Of a stretch of DNA of 64,000 nucleotides, positions 28,596 through 39,863 are shown piece after piece (position 1 is the stretch's first letter; each line of letters starts with the position of its first letter). Made by a program: the position numbers and the translations under genes. A model generated the notes under the pieces. That model was not told where the DNA came from and did not search any database. It saw only the letters and a program-made list of their open reading frames with translations. The DNA comes from Centipeda artemidis DSM 19719 (GTDB lineage: Bacteria > Bacillota > Negativicutes > Selenomonadales > Selenomonadaceae). The DNA lies in contig NZ_AUFU01000001.1 in assembly GCF_000426665.1 (NCBI RefSeq), positions 434,001-498,000 of the forward strand. Reading direction: 5' to 3'.

Positions 28596-29218
28596 TATGC
28601 GAATACCTCCTCGATACGGGTGACGGCATCCTTCGTAATGAAGAGCTTATCGTGATGGAGAATGTCAAAGACATTGATGCCGGCTGCCGTGACGGCCTTC
28701 ACACCCGGAATATTGCTCGTTGACCGTGCGACATTCACGGCTTCGTCCGCCGTGATGAAAAGACTCTTTGCGTCGACGCCGAAATCGTTCAGGAGTTTCA
28801 CTGCCTGCTTCGTCTTCGGCGCGTCGAAATCAAGGCTCTCAAGGACGATAAAGTCACCCGTGCGCACCTTATCCGACAGCGCGCATTTGAGGGCGAGACG
28901 GCGCTGCTTGCGCGGCATCGTAAAGCCGTACTTGCGTGGATGCGGTCCAAAGACCGTACCGCCGCCGACCCACAGCGGGCTGCGCGTCGAACCTGCGCGG
29001 GCACGCCCCGTGCCCTTCTGGCGCCACGGCTTTTTGCCGCCGCCGCGCACGAGTCCGCGCGTCTTTGTGGCATGCGTGCCGAGACGCTGCGATGCGAGCT
29101 GGAGGACAACCGCCTGATGAAGGAGGCCGGCATTCATTTCGACATTGAAGAAATCGTCGTTCAGGTCGATCTCGCCGACCTTGTTATGCGACATATCGTA
29201 TACTGCTACATTTGCCAT
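28595..29218 (-). CDS. rplD: 50S ribosomal protein L4
   Basis: Part of the exit-tunnel constriction and the autogenous regulator of S10 operons in gamma-proteobacteria (not shown here). Contains [40 protein letters not shown] and [20 protein letters not shown]. 207 residues. 18 bp after rplC. Confidence 0.98.
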   Translation of the reverse strand: MANVAVYDMSHNKVGEIDLNDDFFNVEMNAGLLHQAVVLQLASQRLGTHATKTRGLVRGGGKKPWRQKGTGRARAGSTRSPLWVGGGTVFGPHPRKYGFTMPRKQRRLALKCALSDKVRTGDFIVLESLDFDAPKTKQAVKLLNDFGVDAKSLFITADEAVNVARSTSNIPGVKAVTAAGINVFDILHHDKLFITKDAVTRIEEVFA

Positions 29219-29236
29219 ACTGCTGTTCCTCCTTCC

Positions 29237-29890
29237 TTATTCTTTCGCTGCCTTTGCGGGCTTTACGGTATCCTTAATGACGACAAATCCCTTCTTGGGT
29301 CCCGGAATCGCGCCTTTGATGAGGATAAGGTTGCGGTCGGTGTCCACGCGGACAACCGTCAGGCGCTGTACCGTGACGCGCTCGCCGCCCATGCGGCCGG
29401 GGAGCTTCTTGCCCTTGAGGACGCGTCCGCCGGGACCCGAGATCATCGCACCTGTTGAACCGGGTTCACGGTGCGACTTCGAGCCGTGTCCCATGGGGCC
29501 GCGTGCAAAGTTGTGGCGCTTGATGCCGCCTGCAAAACCTTTGCCCTTCGAGGTGCCGACCACATCAACGAGGTCGCCCTCTGCGAAGATATCGACGCCG
29601 ATCGTGTCGCCTACATTATATTTGGAAGGAGCCGAAAGGCGCATTTCACGAATGAAGCGCACTGCCTTCACGCCCGCCTTCTCAAACTGTCCTTTGAGCG
29701 GCTTCGTGACATTCTTTTCCTTCACGTCGCCAAATCCAATCTGCACAGCGTTATAGCCGTCCGTCTCGTTGGTCTTATTGCGGAGCACCAAATTGTTGCC
29801 CGACTCGACGACCGTCACGGGAACGACGCGGCCTTCCTCTGTGAAGATCTGGGTCATGCCCAGTTTTCTTCCTAAAATAGCCTTAGCCAA
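29237..29890 (-). CDS. rplC: 50S ribosomal protein L3
   Basis: Assembly initiator near the peptidyl transferase centre. Contains AKAILGRKLGMTQIFTEEGR at the start and RMGGERVTVQRLTVVRVDTD near residue 160, with HNFARGPMGHGSKSHREPGS in between. 217 residues from a TTG at 29890; AGGAGG lies 8 nt upstream. A GTG three codons earlier sits within that ribosome-binding site and is unlikely to be used. Confidence 0.97.
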   Translation of the reverse strand: MAKAILGRKLGMTQIFTEEGRVVPVTVVESGNNLVLRNKTNETDGYNAVQIGFGDVKEKNVTKPLKGQFEKAGVKAVRFIREMRLSAPSKYNVGDTIGVDIFAEGDLVDVVGTSKGKGFAGGIKRHNFARGPMGHGSKSHREPGSTGAMISGPGGRVLKGKKLPGRMGGERVTVQRLTVVRVDTDRNLILIKGAIPGPKKGFVVIKDTVKPAKAAKE

Positions 29891-29907
29891 GGCTTCCACC
29901 TCCTATT

Positions 29908-30219
29908 TTAGAGCTTAATCTCGATGTCAACGCCGGCAGGCAGATCGAGCCGCATGAGCGAATCGACCGTCTTGTTCGTCGGCTGCAGGATGTCGATGAG
30001 GCGCTTGTGCGTACGCATCTCAAACTGCTCGCGCGAGTCCTTGTTGACGTGCGGAGAGCGGAGAATCGTGTAGACGTTCTTCTCCGTCGGAAGTGGGATG
30101 GGTCCCGAGACCATCGCGCCCGTCTTCTTTGCCGTGTCGACGATCTTCGCCGCACTCTGATCGAGCGCCTTGTGGTCATAGGCTTTCAAACGAATTCTGA
30201 TTTTCTGCTGTTTCGCCAA
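29908..30219 (-). CDS. rpsJ: 30S ribosomal protein S10
   Basis: Ribosomal head protein that also serves as NusE in antitermination. Contains [20 protein letters not shown] and [20 protein letters not shown]. 103 residues from a TTG at 30219 with GGAGGAAAAC upstream; the open frame extends 16 codons earlier without similarity to S10. First gene of the S10 part, 212 bp after tuf. Confidence 0.97.
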   Translation of the reverse strand: MAKQQKIRIRLKAYDHKALDQSAAKIVDTAKKTGAMVSGPIPLPTEKNVYTILRSPHVNKDSREQFEMRTHKRLIDILQPTNKTVDSLMRLDLPAGVDIEIKL

Positions 30220-30383
30220 AATAGTTTTCCTCCTTCGTCCGGGGTCTCGCCCCAAACATTTCTCCACGGCAGTTCCCTCTGCCCCGCCGGGGCATAGCCA
30301 TCTGCCATGTCATCGCATGGAGTACATCGTTTCGTATGATTCCAAAAGATGAATGTAAGAAGTTTTGTCATACTCCCTCGAAA

Positions 30384-30408
30384 AGGAGCGACGCGGTGCG
30401 CCGCTCCT
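30384..30408 (-). terminator. Possible weak terminator or attenuator between tuf and rpsJ
   Basis: AGGAGCG (30384-30390) pairs with CGCTCCT (30402-30408) around an inner CGC/GCG pair, and TTTTCG follows on the minus strand. It lies 23 bp after the tuf stop. No strong promoter is evident between here and rpsJ, so some read-through into the S10 genes is likely. Confidence 0.55.
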
Positions 30409-30431
30409 CCTCATGGGAATATCAAATGGGA

Positions 30432-31619
<1,188 letters not shown>

Positions 31620-31633
31620 TAAAAATTGCCTCC

Positions 31634-33712
31634 TTATTCGCCTTTGTTTTTGGCGACTACAGCGTCAGCTATATTCTTAGGAACTTCGTCGTAGAAGGAA
31701 ACCTCCATCGAGTAGTTCCCGCGGCCCTGAGTTTTGGAACGGAGATCCGTCGAGTAGCCGAACATCTCCGAGAGCGGAACGTACGCATTGATGACCTGCA
31801 CGCCGTTGCGCGGCTCCATGCCGTCGATGCGTCCGCGGCGCGAGTTCAGGTCGCCGATCACGTCACCCATGTATTCTTCGGGCACCGTGACCTCAACCTT
31901 CACATACGGCTCGAGCAGGACAGGATTTGCCTTCTCGGCACCGGCTTTGAACGCCATCGAGCCTGCCACCTTGAACGCCGCCTCCGAGGAGTCGACTTCG
32001 TGGAACGATCCGTCGTAAACGACAACCTTGATGTCCACCATCGGATAGCCCGCGACAACGCCGCTCTCCATTGCCTGACGAACGCCCGCCTCGATCGGGT
32101 TAATGAATTCCTTCGGAATCACGCCGCCGACGACCTTGTTCTCGAACGTAAAGCCCTCGCCCGCTTCCTGCGGGAAGAGTTCGAGCCAGCAGTGACCGTA
32201 CTGACCGTGACCGCCGGACTGGCGGACGAACTTGCCCTCGGACTTAACGGACTTGCGGATCGTCTCACGGTAGGCAACCTGGGGCTCGCCGACCTTGCAG
32301 TCGACCTTGAACTCGCGGAGCATACGGTCGACGATGATCTGCAGATGCAACTCACCCATGCCCGAGATGATGACCTGTCCCGTCTCTGCGTCTGTGTGAA
32401 CGCGGAACGTCGGATCCTCTTCAGCGAGCTTTTGAAGGGCAATGCCCATCTTCTCCTGATCGTTCTTCGTTGCAGGTTCCACCGCAACGGAGATCACGGG
32501 ATCGGGGAACTCCATCGATTCGAGAATGATCGGATGCGCTTCGTCGCACAGTGTATCGCCCGTCGTCGTGTTCTTGAGTCCGACGGCAGCAGCAATATCG
32601 CCGCTGTAGACCACATCGATCTCTTTGCGGTTGTTCGCATGCATCTGGAGGATACGCCCGATGCGCTCCTTGTTGTCCTTCGTCGCATTGAAGACGTAAG
32701 AGCCGGAGTTCAGCGTACCGGAATATACACGGAAGAACGCAAGCTTACCGACGAACGGATCGGTCATAATCTTGAACGCCAGTGCCGAGAACGGTGCGCT
32801 GTCCGACGCGGGACGGCTGTCTGCCTCGCCGGTATCGGGATTCACGCCCGCAATCGGAGGGATATCCGTCGGTGCCGGCATATAGTCGACGATGGCGTCG
32901 AGCAGCGGCTGTACACCCTTGTTGCGGTACGACGTGCCGCAGGTGACCGGAGTCATCTCGCAGGCGATGGTCGCCTTGCGAATGGCATGGCGGATCTCCG
33001 CCTCCGTGACCTCTTCGCCACCGAGGTACTTCTCCATGAGTTCATCGTCCGCCTCAGCGCACGCCTCGAGAAGCTTCTCGCGATACTCTTCCGCCTGCTC
33101 TTTGTACTCTGCGGGAATCTCGACCTCGTCGGTCACCTTGCCAAGATCGTCCTCATAGACGATGGCATCCATCTTCACGAGATCGATGATGCCCTTAAAC
33201 TCGTCCTCCGCGCCGATCGGGAGCTGAATCGCTACCGGATTCGCATTGAGACGCTCGCGCATCATCTTCATGACGTTGAAGAAATCCGCGCCCGTAATGT
33301 CCATCTTGTTGACGTACGCCATGCGCGGGACGTTGTAACGCTCCGCCTGACGCCAAACCGTCTCCGTCTGCGGCTCGACACCGCCGCGCGCCGTGAGAAC
33401 GGCAACCGTGCCGTCCAGAACGCGCAGCGAGCGCTCTACCTCGACCGTAAAGTCAACGTGACCCGGCGTATCAATGATATTGATGCGATGGTCTTTCCAG
33501 TGGCAGGTCGTCGCCGCCGACGTAATCGTAATGCCGCGTTCCTGTTCCTGAACCATCCAGTCCATTGTGGCTGCGCCTTCATGGACCTCGCCGATCTTGT
33601 GCGTTACGCCCGTGTAGAAGAGAATGCGCTCGGTGGTCGTCGTCTTGCCGGCATCAATGTGTGCCATGATGCCGATATTCCGCGTTTTTTCAAGGGAATA
33701 TTCTCTTGCCAC
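31634..33712 (-). CDS. fusA: Elongation factor G
   Basis: Translocation GTPase. G1 motif [18 protein letters not shown] at residues 14-31, [28 protein letters not shown] and NKMD, then domains II-V with [18 protein letters not shown] and [18 protein letters not shown]. 692 residues, normal. GTG start with AAGGAG upstream. Follows rpsG by 33 bp as in all str operons. Confidence 0.99.
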   Translation of the reverse strand: MAREYSLEKTRNIGIMAHIDAGKTTTTERILFYTGVTHKIGEVHEGAATMDWMVQEQERGITITSAATTCHWKDHRINIIDTPGHVDFTVEVERSLRVLDGTVAVLTARGGVEPQTETVWRQAERYNVPRMAYVNKMDITGADFFNVMKMMRERLNANPVAIQLPIGAEDEFKGIIDLVKMDAIVYEDDLGKVTDEVEIPAEYKEQAEEYREKLLEACAEADDELMEKYLGGEEVTEAEIRHAIRKATIACEMTPVTCGTSYRNKGVQPLLDAIVDYMPAPTDIPPIAGVNPDTGEADSRPASDSAPFSALAFKIMTDPFVGKLAFFRVYSGTLNSGSYVFNATKDNKERIGRILQMHANNRKEIDVVYSGDIAAAVGLKNTTTGDTLCDEAHPIILESMEFPDPVISVAVEPATKNDQEKMGIALQKLAEEDPTFRVHTDAETGQVIISGMGELHLQIIVDRMLREFKVDCKVGEPQVAYRETIRKSVKSEGKFVRQSGGHGQYGHCWLELFPQEAGEGFTFENKVVGGVIPKEFINPIEAGVRQAMESGVVAGYPMVDIKVVVYDGSFHEVDSSEAAFKVAGSMAFKAGAEKANPVLLEPYVKVEVTVPEEYMGDVIGDLNSRRGRIDGMEPRNGVQVINAYVPLSEMFGYSTDLRSKTQGRGNYSMEVSFYDEVPKNIADAVVAKNKGE

Positions 33713-33745
33713 TGTTTCCTATCGCTCCTTACACTGCTAGTAAAA

Positions 33746-34231
<486 letters not shown>

Positions 34232-34249
34232 CTAAAACGATATACTTCC

Positions 34250-34627
34250 TTACTTCTTCTTCGCACGCTTTGCGCCGTACTTCGAACGTCCCTGTGCGCG
34301 ATCCTGCACACCGGCCGTATCGAGCGAGCCGCGGATGATATGATAGCGCACGCCCGGCAGATCCTTGACGCGCCCGCCGCGAATGAGGACGACGCTGTGC
34401 TCCTGCAGATTGTGTCCGATGCCGGGGATATATGCGGTCACCTCGATGCTGTTCGTCAGGCGAACACGAGCAACCTTTCTAAGAGCAGAGTTCGGCTTCT
34501 TCGGCGTGGATGTGTAAACACGCGTGCAGACCCCTCGCTTCTGCGGGCTGTTCTTCAGTGCTGGTGCTTTCGATTTCTCCTCAAGGCTCTTTCTGCTCTT
34601 TCGAATGAGCTGATTGATCGTTGGCAT
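34250..34627 (-). CDS. rpsL: 30S ribosomal protein S12
   Basis: Decoding-centre protein. Contains [20 protein letters not shown] and [20 protein letters not shown]; the Lys of TPKKPNS is the residue changed in streptomycin resistance and is wild-type here. 124 residues from the ATG at 34627 with AAGGAGGTG upstream; the longer frame has no similarity. 64 bp after the L7Ae-like gene. Confidence 0.98.
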   Translation of the reverse strand: MPTINQLIRKSRKSLEEKSKAPALKNSPQKRGVCTRVYTSTPKKPNSALRKVARVRLTNSIEVTAYIPGIGHNLQEHSVVLIRGGRVKDLPGVRYHIIRGSLDTAGVQDRAQGRSKYGAKRAKKK

Positions 34628-34691
34628 ACTGCACCTCCTTCCTTTGTCGTCGAGTAACAATTCTTTTGTAGGAAAACGCATGGCTGCGTTT

Positions 34692-34937
34692 TTACCGTAG
34701 TATTGCGACCGCAGCGGCGCCTACATCGAGGCGCGCCCGCTCACCGAGCTCGTCCTTCGTCGCCGTGCGGTCAACCGCGACGCCCTTCTCCGCACACGCC
34801 GCAAGAAGCGTGTGCGTCACGCGTTCATCGGCGTCGGATGCGATGAATACCGTCTCCGCGGCACCGTTCAGCACGGCGCGTTCCACCTGCTTTACGCCCG
34901 CAATCCGGCGCGCTGAGCGCAGTTTCTCCAGAGACAT
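34692..34937 (-). CDS. L7Ae-family ribosomal protein (YbxF-like)
   Basis: An 81-residue member of the L7Ae/L30e RNA-binding family, found just before rpsL in many Firmicutes (B. subtilis ybxF, a kink-turn binder). Opens [20 protein letters not shown]; the core has [20 protein letters not shown]. The ATG at 34937 has GGAGGTGAGG upstream; the frame is open 13 codons further. First gene of the str-S10-spc-alpha superoperon, directly after its promoter. Confidence 0.9.
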   Translation of the reverse strand: MSLEKLRSARRIAGVKQVERAVLNGAAETVFIASDADERVTHTLLAACAEKGVAVDRTATKDELGERARLDVGAAAVAILR

Positions 34938-34966
34938 ATCCTCACCTCCAAAAAGGGGACTGTCAC

Positions 34967-34995
34967 ATAATATCACCCGCTAAAACCCTTGTCAA
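34967..34995 (-). promoter_or_regulatory. Promoter of the str-S10-spc-alpha superoperon
   Basis: TTGACA (34990-34995) and TATTAT (34967-34972) are 17 bp apart on the minus strand, about 30 bp before the L7Ae-like gene. This is the only strong consensus promoter I can see for the next 19 kb of genes. Confidence 0.88.
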
Positions 34996-35101
34996 CGCAT
35001 ATTTTACAAAGTTTTTTATTGACACTTTTTCTAGCGTATCTTTCTGCAAAAAAAAAATTGTACGTTTTAATTTTTTCTGCCCATCGCATAAGAAAAGGCA
35101 A

Positions 35102-35121
35102 GCGCCAAGATCGCGCTTCAC
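35102..35121. repeat. Solo 20-bp end of the 143-bp repeat
   Basis: Matches the last 20 bp (45216-45235) of the second 143-bp unit at 19 of 20 positions. As there, it overlaps the stop codon of a minus-strand gene. The rest of the repeat unit is absent. Confidence 0.6.
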
Positions 35122-35849
35122 TCTCGCTTTTTTGCATAGATTGCAAAAAACGGAACGTCGTCTGCCGGGAGCCGTTCATCGCGGCACACCACCTTGCGAA
35201 TATCCCGCTCCACCACGATCTCCATACCAAGCTCCTCCAAAGTTGCGGCATCCCATGCCGGGCGATCCTTTGAACTAATCGCAAGCATGCTCTTGATAGA
35301 ATCACACTCTTCTATACACGCTGCCGAAAGCATCGCATGTACCCCGGCCGGTTTTATCTGGTGTGCAAATGTGACTTTCCCGTAATCCGCGTCAAAATTA
35401 AGGAGTATCCCGCCGGGGCGCAGAACTCTCACCCATTCACGATAAGCAGCGCTTACATGCGGCAGCGTCCACGTCAGATTACGCGACACAACGACATCAA
35501 AAGACATATCCGGAAAATGCAGTTCTTGTGCATTCATTTTCATGTATCTCGGCATGGGCATCAGCCCGACGCTGTTCTTTGCCGCTTCCCGCAGCATATC
35601 CGCCGACATATCAATGCCCAGACACCGATGCCCCATAGCCGAGAGCAAAATGGAAAAAAATCCGGGCCCCGTTCCGATATCGAGAATATGCAGCTGCCTG
35701 TTTCCGGGTAAATATCGCGCAAACAAACTTCTCCATGCCTGTGCATTAACGCCCGCAAGCTCCCGGCGCCGCTTCTCGCCAAAATCGCGGCTGCGCGCAT
35801 CCCAATAATGTTCGATCCGTTCCTCGATCCGCTTTTTATCCGTATCCAT
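35118..35849 (-). CDS. Class I SAM-dependent methyltransferase
   Basis: A 243-residue cytoplasmic methyltransferase. Motif I is LHILDIGTGPGFFSILLSAM near residue 55-72, then CLGIDMSADMLREAA, and DVVVSRNLTWTLP with VRVLRPGGILLNFDADYG. The substrate cannot be read. It follows the LTA-synthase-like gene by 22 bp and may be co-transcribed. Its last codons run into a 20-bp fragment of the 143-bp repeat. Confidence 0.9.
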   Translation of the reverse strand: MDTDKKRIEERIEHYWDARSRDFGEKRRRELAGVNAQAWRSLFARYLPGNRQLHILDIGTGPGFFSILLSAMGHRCLGIDMSADMLREAAKNSVGLMPMPRYMKMNAQELHFPDMSFDVVVSRNLTWTLPHVSAAYREWVRVLRPGGILLNFDADYGKVTFAHQIKPAGVHAMLSAACIEECDSIKSMLAISSKDRPAWDAATLEELGMEIVVERDIRKVVCRDERLPADDVPFFAIYAKKRE

Positions 35850-35871
35850 ATCGCATCATTCCTTCGCAGTG

Positions 35872-37890
35872 CTAGCCGTGATTCATGCTATCGAGGAGCG
35901 CAGGATGCCGCACATAATACGCCGCCATCTCTGACCAACCGTCACGCTCCTCTGCAAAGCGCTCCGCATCATTCCGGCGCGGAATCTCGCCCGCCGACAC
36001 GGCGAGTGTCTGCTCCGCGCGCTCGGCATAAAAGCCAATCTCGGCGCGCGTCACCCACGCATAGGGCGTAACGACACGGTCAATCGGCTCCGTTAGCGGC
36101 CGCTCGATCGCATAGTATTCGAATCCCTGCGGTGCAATGAGTTCAAAGAGCGTCGGCAGGATATTCATATGTCCGCCGATGGTATTGCCTGCAAAGTGCG
36201 CGGGCATCAGCTGCGGATGATACATCGCAAAGGACGTTAGGACACGCTCGCGCAGGGCGATCTCCTTGCGTTCCAGAACCTCCGCCACCGGCAGCACGCC
36301 GCCCATGTGGTCGCCCGTCACGATGAAGAGACTGTCCGAGAACGCCGCCCGCATTTCGTCAATGAACGCACAAAGAGCTCTGTCCGCATACCACGCACAC
36401 GCCAGACCGCGCCGCCGGAGCCCCTTCTCGCGCAGCTCTGCGGGCGCATCCCGCAGAACCCGATCCGCATCAAATCCATAGTCCTCGAACGGCAGGAGGT
36501 AAGGTCCGTGATTCGACGTTGTATAGAGGAAGTGAAACCCGCGGTACTCCTCCGCCGCACGAATCCGCCGTGCAGCCTCTCTGAGAAAGATATGGTCATG
36601 CACGCCGAGCCATGTGCGCGGCGCATCCGGCGGGCAGATGTCGGGGCCGCCGTAAGACGCATCAAAGCCGACCGCCGGAAGGAAATGTGCGAGACTTCCC
36701 CAGTTCAAACCGCCGCCATACCAAAAATCCGTCCGGTACCCAAGCTCCTTCATTTGACGCGGCAGCGAGGTTGGCAGCGTCCCGCTCCAAAAATCCTTAT
36801 TCTCATTCAGCTCCATATCCGCATCATAAATGCCGAGGAGCAGACTCGTGAGCGCCGGCTGCGAGATCATCCCCGCCGGGAGGAAATTATGGATGCTCAC
36901 CGTATGAGGATCAGCGCGGAACCGCTCACTCGCCTCCATCAGATGCAGGTGCGCGAATGTCGCGTCAAAAAGAGCCTGCATATGGCTCTCTCCCAGCAGG
37001 AAGAAAATATGTCGGGGAGGTTCAATTCTGCTCCCCTGCGCGGTTCTTTTATACAGCTCGAGCGGACATTCGGCAAAGTCACGTCCGCCGGGCAGTACCG
37101 CTCTTATGATCCGCCGCGACTCCTCATCCGTATGTCTGAGCGCCTCGCGCGGCGGGCGTTTCCACACCATCTCGAGCGCGATAAAATCATCGATGGTCGC
37201 CTTGCCGAGCACGACGTCATTCTTCACGATCGGCGGCACCTCGTCCCACTCCGGCTTTTTCCGGTGACGGAACGTCCCGCCGTAGCGCAGCCAGTAAAAG
37301 AGCGCAATCGCAGCGATAAAAACCGCCACATTCGCCGCATACTGCGAGCCGCCCTCAAATGCAAACGGATACGCGACGGACGGCAGTGCAAGAAGCCCCC
37401 GCGCGGCGAGAGCACAGACCGCAAGATACGGAAAATAGCCGAGCAACAGCCACGCCCCATGATTTTGGTTGAAAAATATATCGGCAAAATTTCTCTTATC
37501 GGCATTTTTTCCAAGCCATACCGTTTGATTGAACGTATCGCGGAAATGTGCATAGAAAATCATCTTCCCAATGAACGCCGTATACAGCAGCGCCGCATAA
37601 AGGAGCACGAAAATCGTCCGCACCGTATCGGCGACGCTGAAATAAGCGGGCAAAAAGGCGCTCGGAACGGAAACAAAAAGCAGAAGTGCAAGATAGACAT
37701 ATGCGTTGAAGTCCATCCCCCACCAAAATCCATAGTTAAAACAGCCGAACCACTTGCGCCACTCGCCGCGCGGCGATTTTTTCGCGCGGTATGTCAAGAT
37801 GAAGATCAGGCGGAACACCGCGCAGATCATCGGCGGCAGGAGCGCGATTTTTAGATCCTGCTGCGCACCAAGAAAAAAATCACTGAACAT
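35872..37890 (-). CDS. LTA synthase / sulfatase-family membrane enzyme
   Basis: 672 residues. Five or so N-terminal membrane helices (to about residue 215) lead to an extracytoplasmic sulfatase-fold domain. Metal-site motifs are FLLGESHMQALF near residue 292, ISQPALTSLL with the likely Ser/Thr nucleophile near residue 340, and FIVTGDHMGG near residue 550. Family members move phosphoglycerol or phosphoethanolamine groups onto envelope polymers. The organism appears to have an outer membrane, so the acceptor may be a lipid, LPS core or membrane glycan; this is inference. It has a terminator in front (after ftsW) and a methyltransferase gene behind. Confidence 0.85.
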   Translation of the reverse strand: MFSDFFLGAQQDLKIALLPPMICAVFRLIFILTYRAKKSPRGEWRKWFGCFNYGFWWGMDFNAYVYLALLLFVSVPSAFLPAYFSVADTVRTIFVLLYAALLYTAFIGKMIFYAHFRDTFNQTVWLGKNADKRNFADIFFNQNHGAWLLLGYFPYLAVCALAARGLLALPSVAYPFAFEGGSQYAANVAVFIAAIALFYWLRYGGTFRHRKKPEWDEVPPIVKNDVVLGKATIDDFIALEMVWKRPPREALRHTDEESRRIIRAVLPGGRDFAECPLELYKRTAQGSRIEPPRHIFFLLGESHMQALFDATFAHLHLMEASERFRADPHTVSIHNFLPAGMISQPALTSLLLGIYDADMELNENKDFWSGTLPTSLPRQMKELGYRTDFWYGGGLNWGSLAHFLPAVGFDASYGGPDICPPDAPRTWLGVHDHIFLREAARRIRAAEEYRGFHFLYTTSNHGPYLLPFEDYGFDADRVLRDAPAELREKGLRRRGLACAWYADRALCAFIDEMRAAFSDSLFIVTGDHMGGVLPVAEVLERKEIALRERVLTSFAMYHPQLMPAHFAGNTIGGHMNILPTLFELIAPQGFEYYAIERPLTEPIDRVVTPYAWVTRAEIGFYAERAEQTLAVSAGEIPRRNDAERFAEERDGWSEMAAYYVRHPALLDSMNHG

Positions 37891-37925
37891 CGATTTTCCT
37901 CACAAAGCTACAATGATATTGAAAA

Positions 37926-37955
37926 ACTGCCGCCCGCGCTCCCGCGTACGGCAGT
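37926..37955 (-). terminator. Terminator after ftsW
   Basis: ACTGCCG (37926-37932) pairs with CGGCAGT (37949-37955), and on the minus strand TTTTT follows. It lies a few bases after the ftsW stop. Confidence 0.8.
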
Positions 37956-37959
37956 CCCT

Positions 37960-39156
37960 TTATCGCACCACATGCATACGGCGGCGGCGTTCTTCCGCTT
38001 CCTCCTCTGCGCCGCGCCTCTGTGGCGCATCGCCGTCCGACGCACGGTCGTTTCGATCGGCGATGCCGAGCAGCATCCCCATCCCCGCCATCGTCACAAC
38101 GAGTGAGGAGCCGCCGTAGCTAATAAAGGGCAGCGGCACACCGACGACGGGGAGGACCCCCGCAACCATCGCAAGATTTGCCAGCGCCTGACCGAGTACG
38201 AGAAAGACGATGCCGAGCGCGAGCACCTGCCCGAACACATCTTTTGCCCGAGCCGCCACGCGAAGACAGTAGATGAGAAGCACCCCGATGAAGAAAAAAA
38301 TGAGCAGCACACCGAGAAAGCCGTGTTCCTGACTAAAGATCGCAAAGGCAAAATCTGTATGCGCCTCCGGCAGATACTCATATTTGCTCACGCCGTCGCC
38401 GAAGCCCATCCCAAAGATGCCGCCCGACCCGATCGTCGAAAGCGACTGCACCATCTGATACCCTGCGTCTCGTGCGTCCGACCACGGGTCGATCCAGACC
38501 AGAATGCGCTTCATACGGTAGGGCTGGAGCGCTCCGATTCCAAGGGCGACAGCCCCGCCTACTAAACCAATCAAACTCCAGAATCGTGGACGAACAAGCA
38601 GCACAATCGCCATGAGAAGCGGCACACCGAACACGATGCACGCTGTGCCAAAATCCGGCTCACGGTAGACGAGAAACGCCATCACGAGAATCGCCCCGAA
38701 CGGAACAACCACGCGCGGCCAGTCCTCCGCAATGTAAAAGTCCTCCTTCGAGAGCACCGACGAAATCGAAAACGCCCCCATCAGTACTGCCATGAGCTTC
38801 GCAAACTCTGCGGGCTGAAAGCTAAGCGGTCCAAGCGAAATCCACCGCTGCGCACCGTTCACCGTCGTCCCGACGAAGAGTACTGCGACAAGCAGGAAGA
38901 GCGTGACGCCGAGCCCCACGAACATCAGCCCGCGCCATTTGCGATAGTCTACTTTACGACAGATCACGCAGGCAATGATGCCGAAAAAGCTCCACAGTGC
39001 ATGGCGCCCCAAGAAGAAATACGGATTCTCAAAATCCATCGCCGCAAGCACATAACTCGAGCTGAACACATTGACCAATCCCACCACGAGAAGAATCCCC
39101 ATGATGATAACAATCGGCTCCGAATCGCTCTTAAAGAGCGTATAGCGCGTACGCAT
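37960..39156 (-). CDS. ftsW: FtsW/RodA/SpoVE-family peptidoglycan glycosyltransferase
   Basis: Polymerises lipid II with a partner class B PBP. Ten predicted helices over 398 residues. Diagnostic motifs are AQRWISLGPLSFQPAEFAKL near residue 105, GAQPYRMKRI-type ALQPYRMKRILVWIDPWSDA near residue 210, PEAHTDFAFAIFSQEHGF near residue 270, and GVPLPFISYGGSSLV near residue 345. FtsW is favoured over RodA by overall length and the C-terminal charged tail, but no division genes are adjacent, so RodA is not excluded. The start overlaps the trmB stop by one base. Confidence 0.88.
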   Translation of the reverse strand: MRTRYTLFKSDSEPIVIIMGILLVVGLVNVFSSSYVLAAMDFENPYFFLGRHALWSFFGIIACVICRKVDYRKWRGLMFVGLGVTLFLLVAVLFVGTTVNGAQRWISLGPLSFQPAEFAKLMAVLMGAFSISSVLSKEDFYIAEDWPRVVVPFGAILVMAFLVYREPDFGTACIVFGVPLLMAIVLLVRPRFWSLIGLVGGAVALGIGALQPYRMKRILVWIDPWSDARDAGYQMVQSLSTIGSGGIFGMGFGDGVSKYEYLPEAHTDFAFAIFSQEHGFLGVLLIFFFIGVLLIYCLRVAARAKDVFGQVLALGIVFLVLGQALANLAMVAGVLPVVGVPLPFISYGGSSLVVTMAGMGMLLGIADRNDRASDGDAPQRRGAEEEAEERRRRMHVVR

Positions 39157-39815
39157 CAGTCGTGCTCCTGCGGCAGCCGCGCCGTGAGGCGCCCGATCTT
39201 CGCCCCGCGCGCGCTGAACTTGCGCTCGTACTCCGTCATGATATTCGACGGATCACCGAGTGCGTGCAGATCATGCGTCACATCCGAGAGACGCCACCCC
39301 TCCTGCGCCATCGTCTCAAGAGAGTACGCAAATAAGCCCTCATTGTCCGTCTTGAACCGGATCTCGCCGTCCGGACGCAATACTTCCCGATAACGTGCAA
39401 GGAACACCTCGCTCGTCAGCCGCCGCTTCGCATGGCGCTTCTTCGGCCACGGGTCTGAAAAATTCAAATAGATACGCCAGACCTCCCCCGGCGCGAACAG
39501 TTCCGACAGATGCGCCGCATCAAAGACAAGCAGGCGCAGATTCTTCAGCTCCCGCTCCGCCGCCTTGCGCGCAGCAAAATAGAGCACGCCCTGCTGTGCC
39601 TCCAGCCCCACATAATTGACCTCCGGATGCCGTGCCGCCAGCTCCGTGATAAAATCGCCCTTGCCCACACCGATCTCAATATGAAGCGGCGCCGTGCGGC
39701 GAAATTCATCCGCCCATCGCCCCGCAAAATGCCGGACGTCCCCGCCGAGCGGCGTCACAAAATCCGCATAGTCCTGTATCGCCGTGTCAATCCACGGTTT
39801 TCGCCGCAGTCTCAT
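39156..39815 (-). CDS. trmB: tRNA (guanine-N7-)-methyltransferase
   Basis: Methylates G46 in tRNA variable loops. SAM-binding IEIGVGKGDFITELAARHPE near residue 60, then NYVGLEAQQG; the signature IYLNFSDPWPKKRHAKRRLT lies near residue 135, and FKTDNEGLFAYSLE near residue 165. 219 residues. It is followed without gap by ftsW and preceded by the TpsB gene at 48 bp. Confidence 0.96.
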   Translation of the reverse strand: MRLRRKPWIDTAIQDYADFVTPLGGDVRHFAGRWADEFRRTAPLHIEIGVGKGDFITELAARHPEVNYVGLEAQQGVLYFAARKAAERELKNLRLLVFDAAHLSELFAPGEVWRIYLNFSDPWPKKRHAKRRLTSEVFLARYREVLRPDGEIRFKTDNEGLFAYSLETMAQEGWRLSDVTHDLHALGDPSNIMTEYERKFSARGAKIGRLTARLPQEHD

Positions 39816-39863
39816 ATCCTGCCCCGTTCATCTCCGCTCTTTCTCGCCACAGTATCGTCGAAA

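Noticed and set aside
30186-30371. A 61-codon frame between tuf and rpsJ with GAGGGAG before its ATG
   Set aside because: A regulatory leader peptide is possible, but it runs out of frame into rpsJ and has no recognisable features; too weak to call.
34996-35100. A-rich and T-rich tracts before the superoperon promoter, checked as a possible terminator or UP element
   Set aside because: No convincing hairpin is found; an UP-like AT-rich stretch is possible but not distinctive enough to call.
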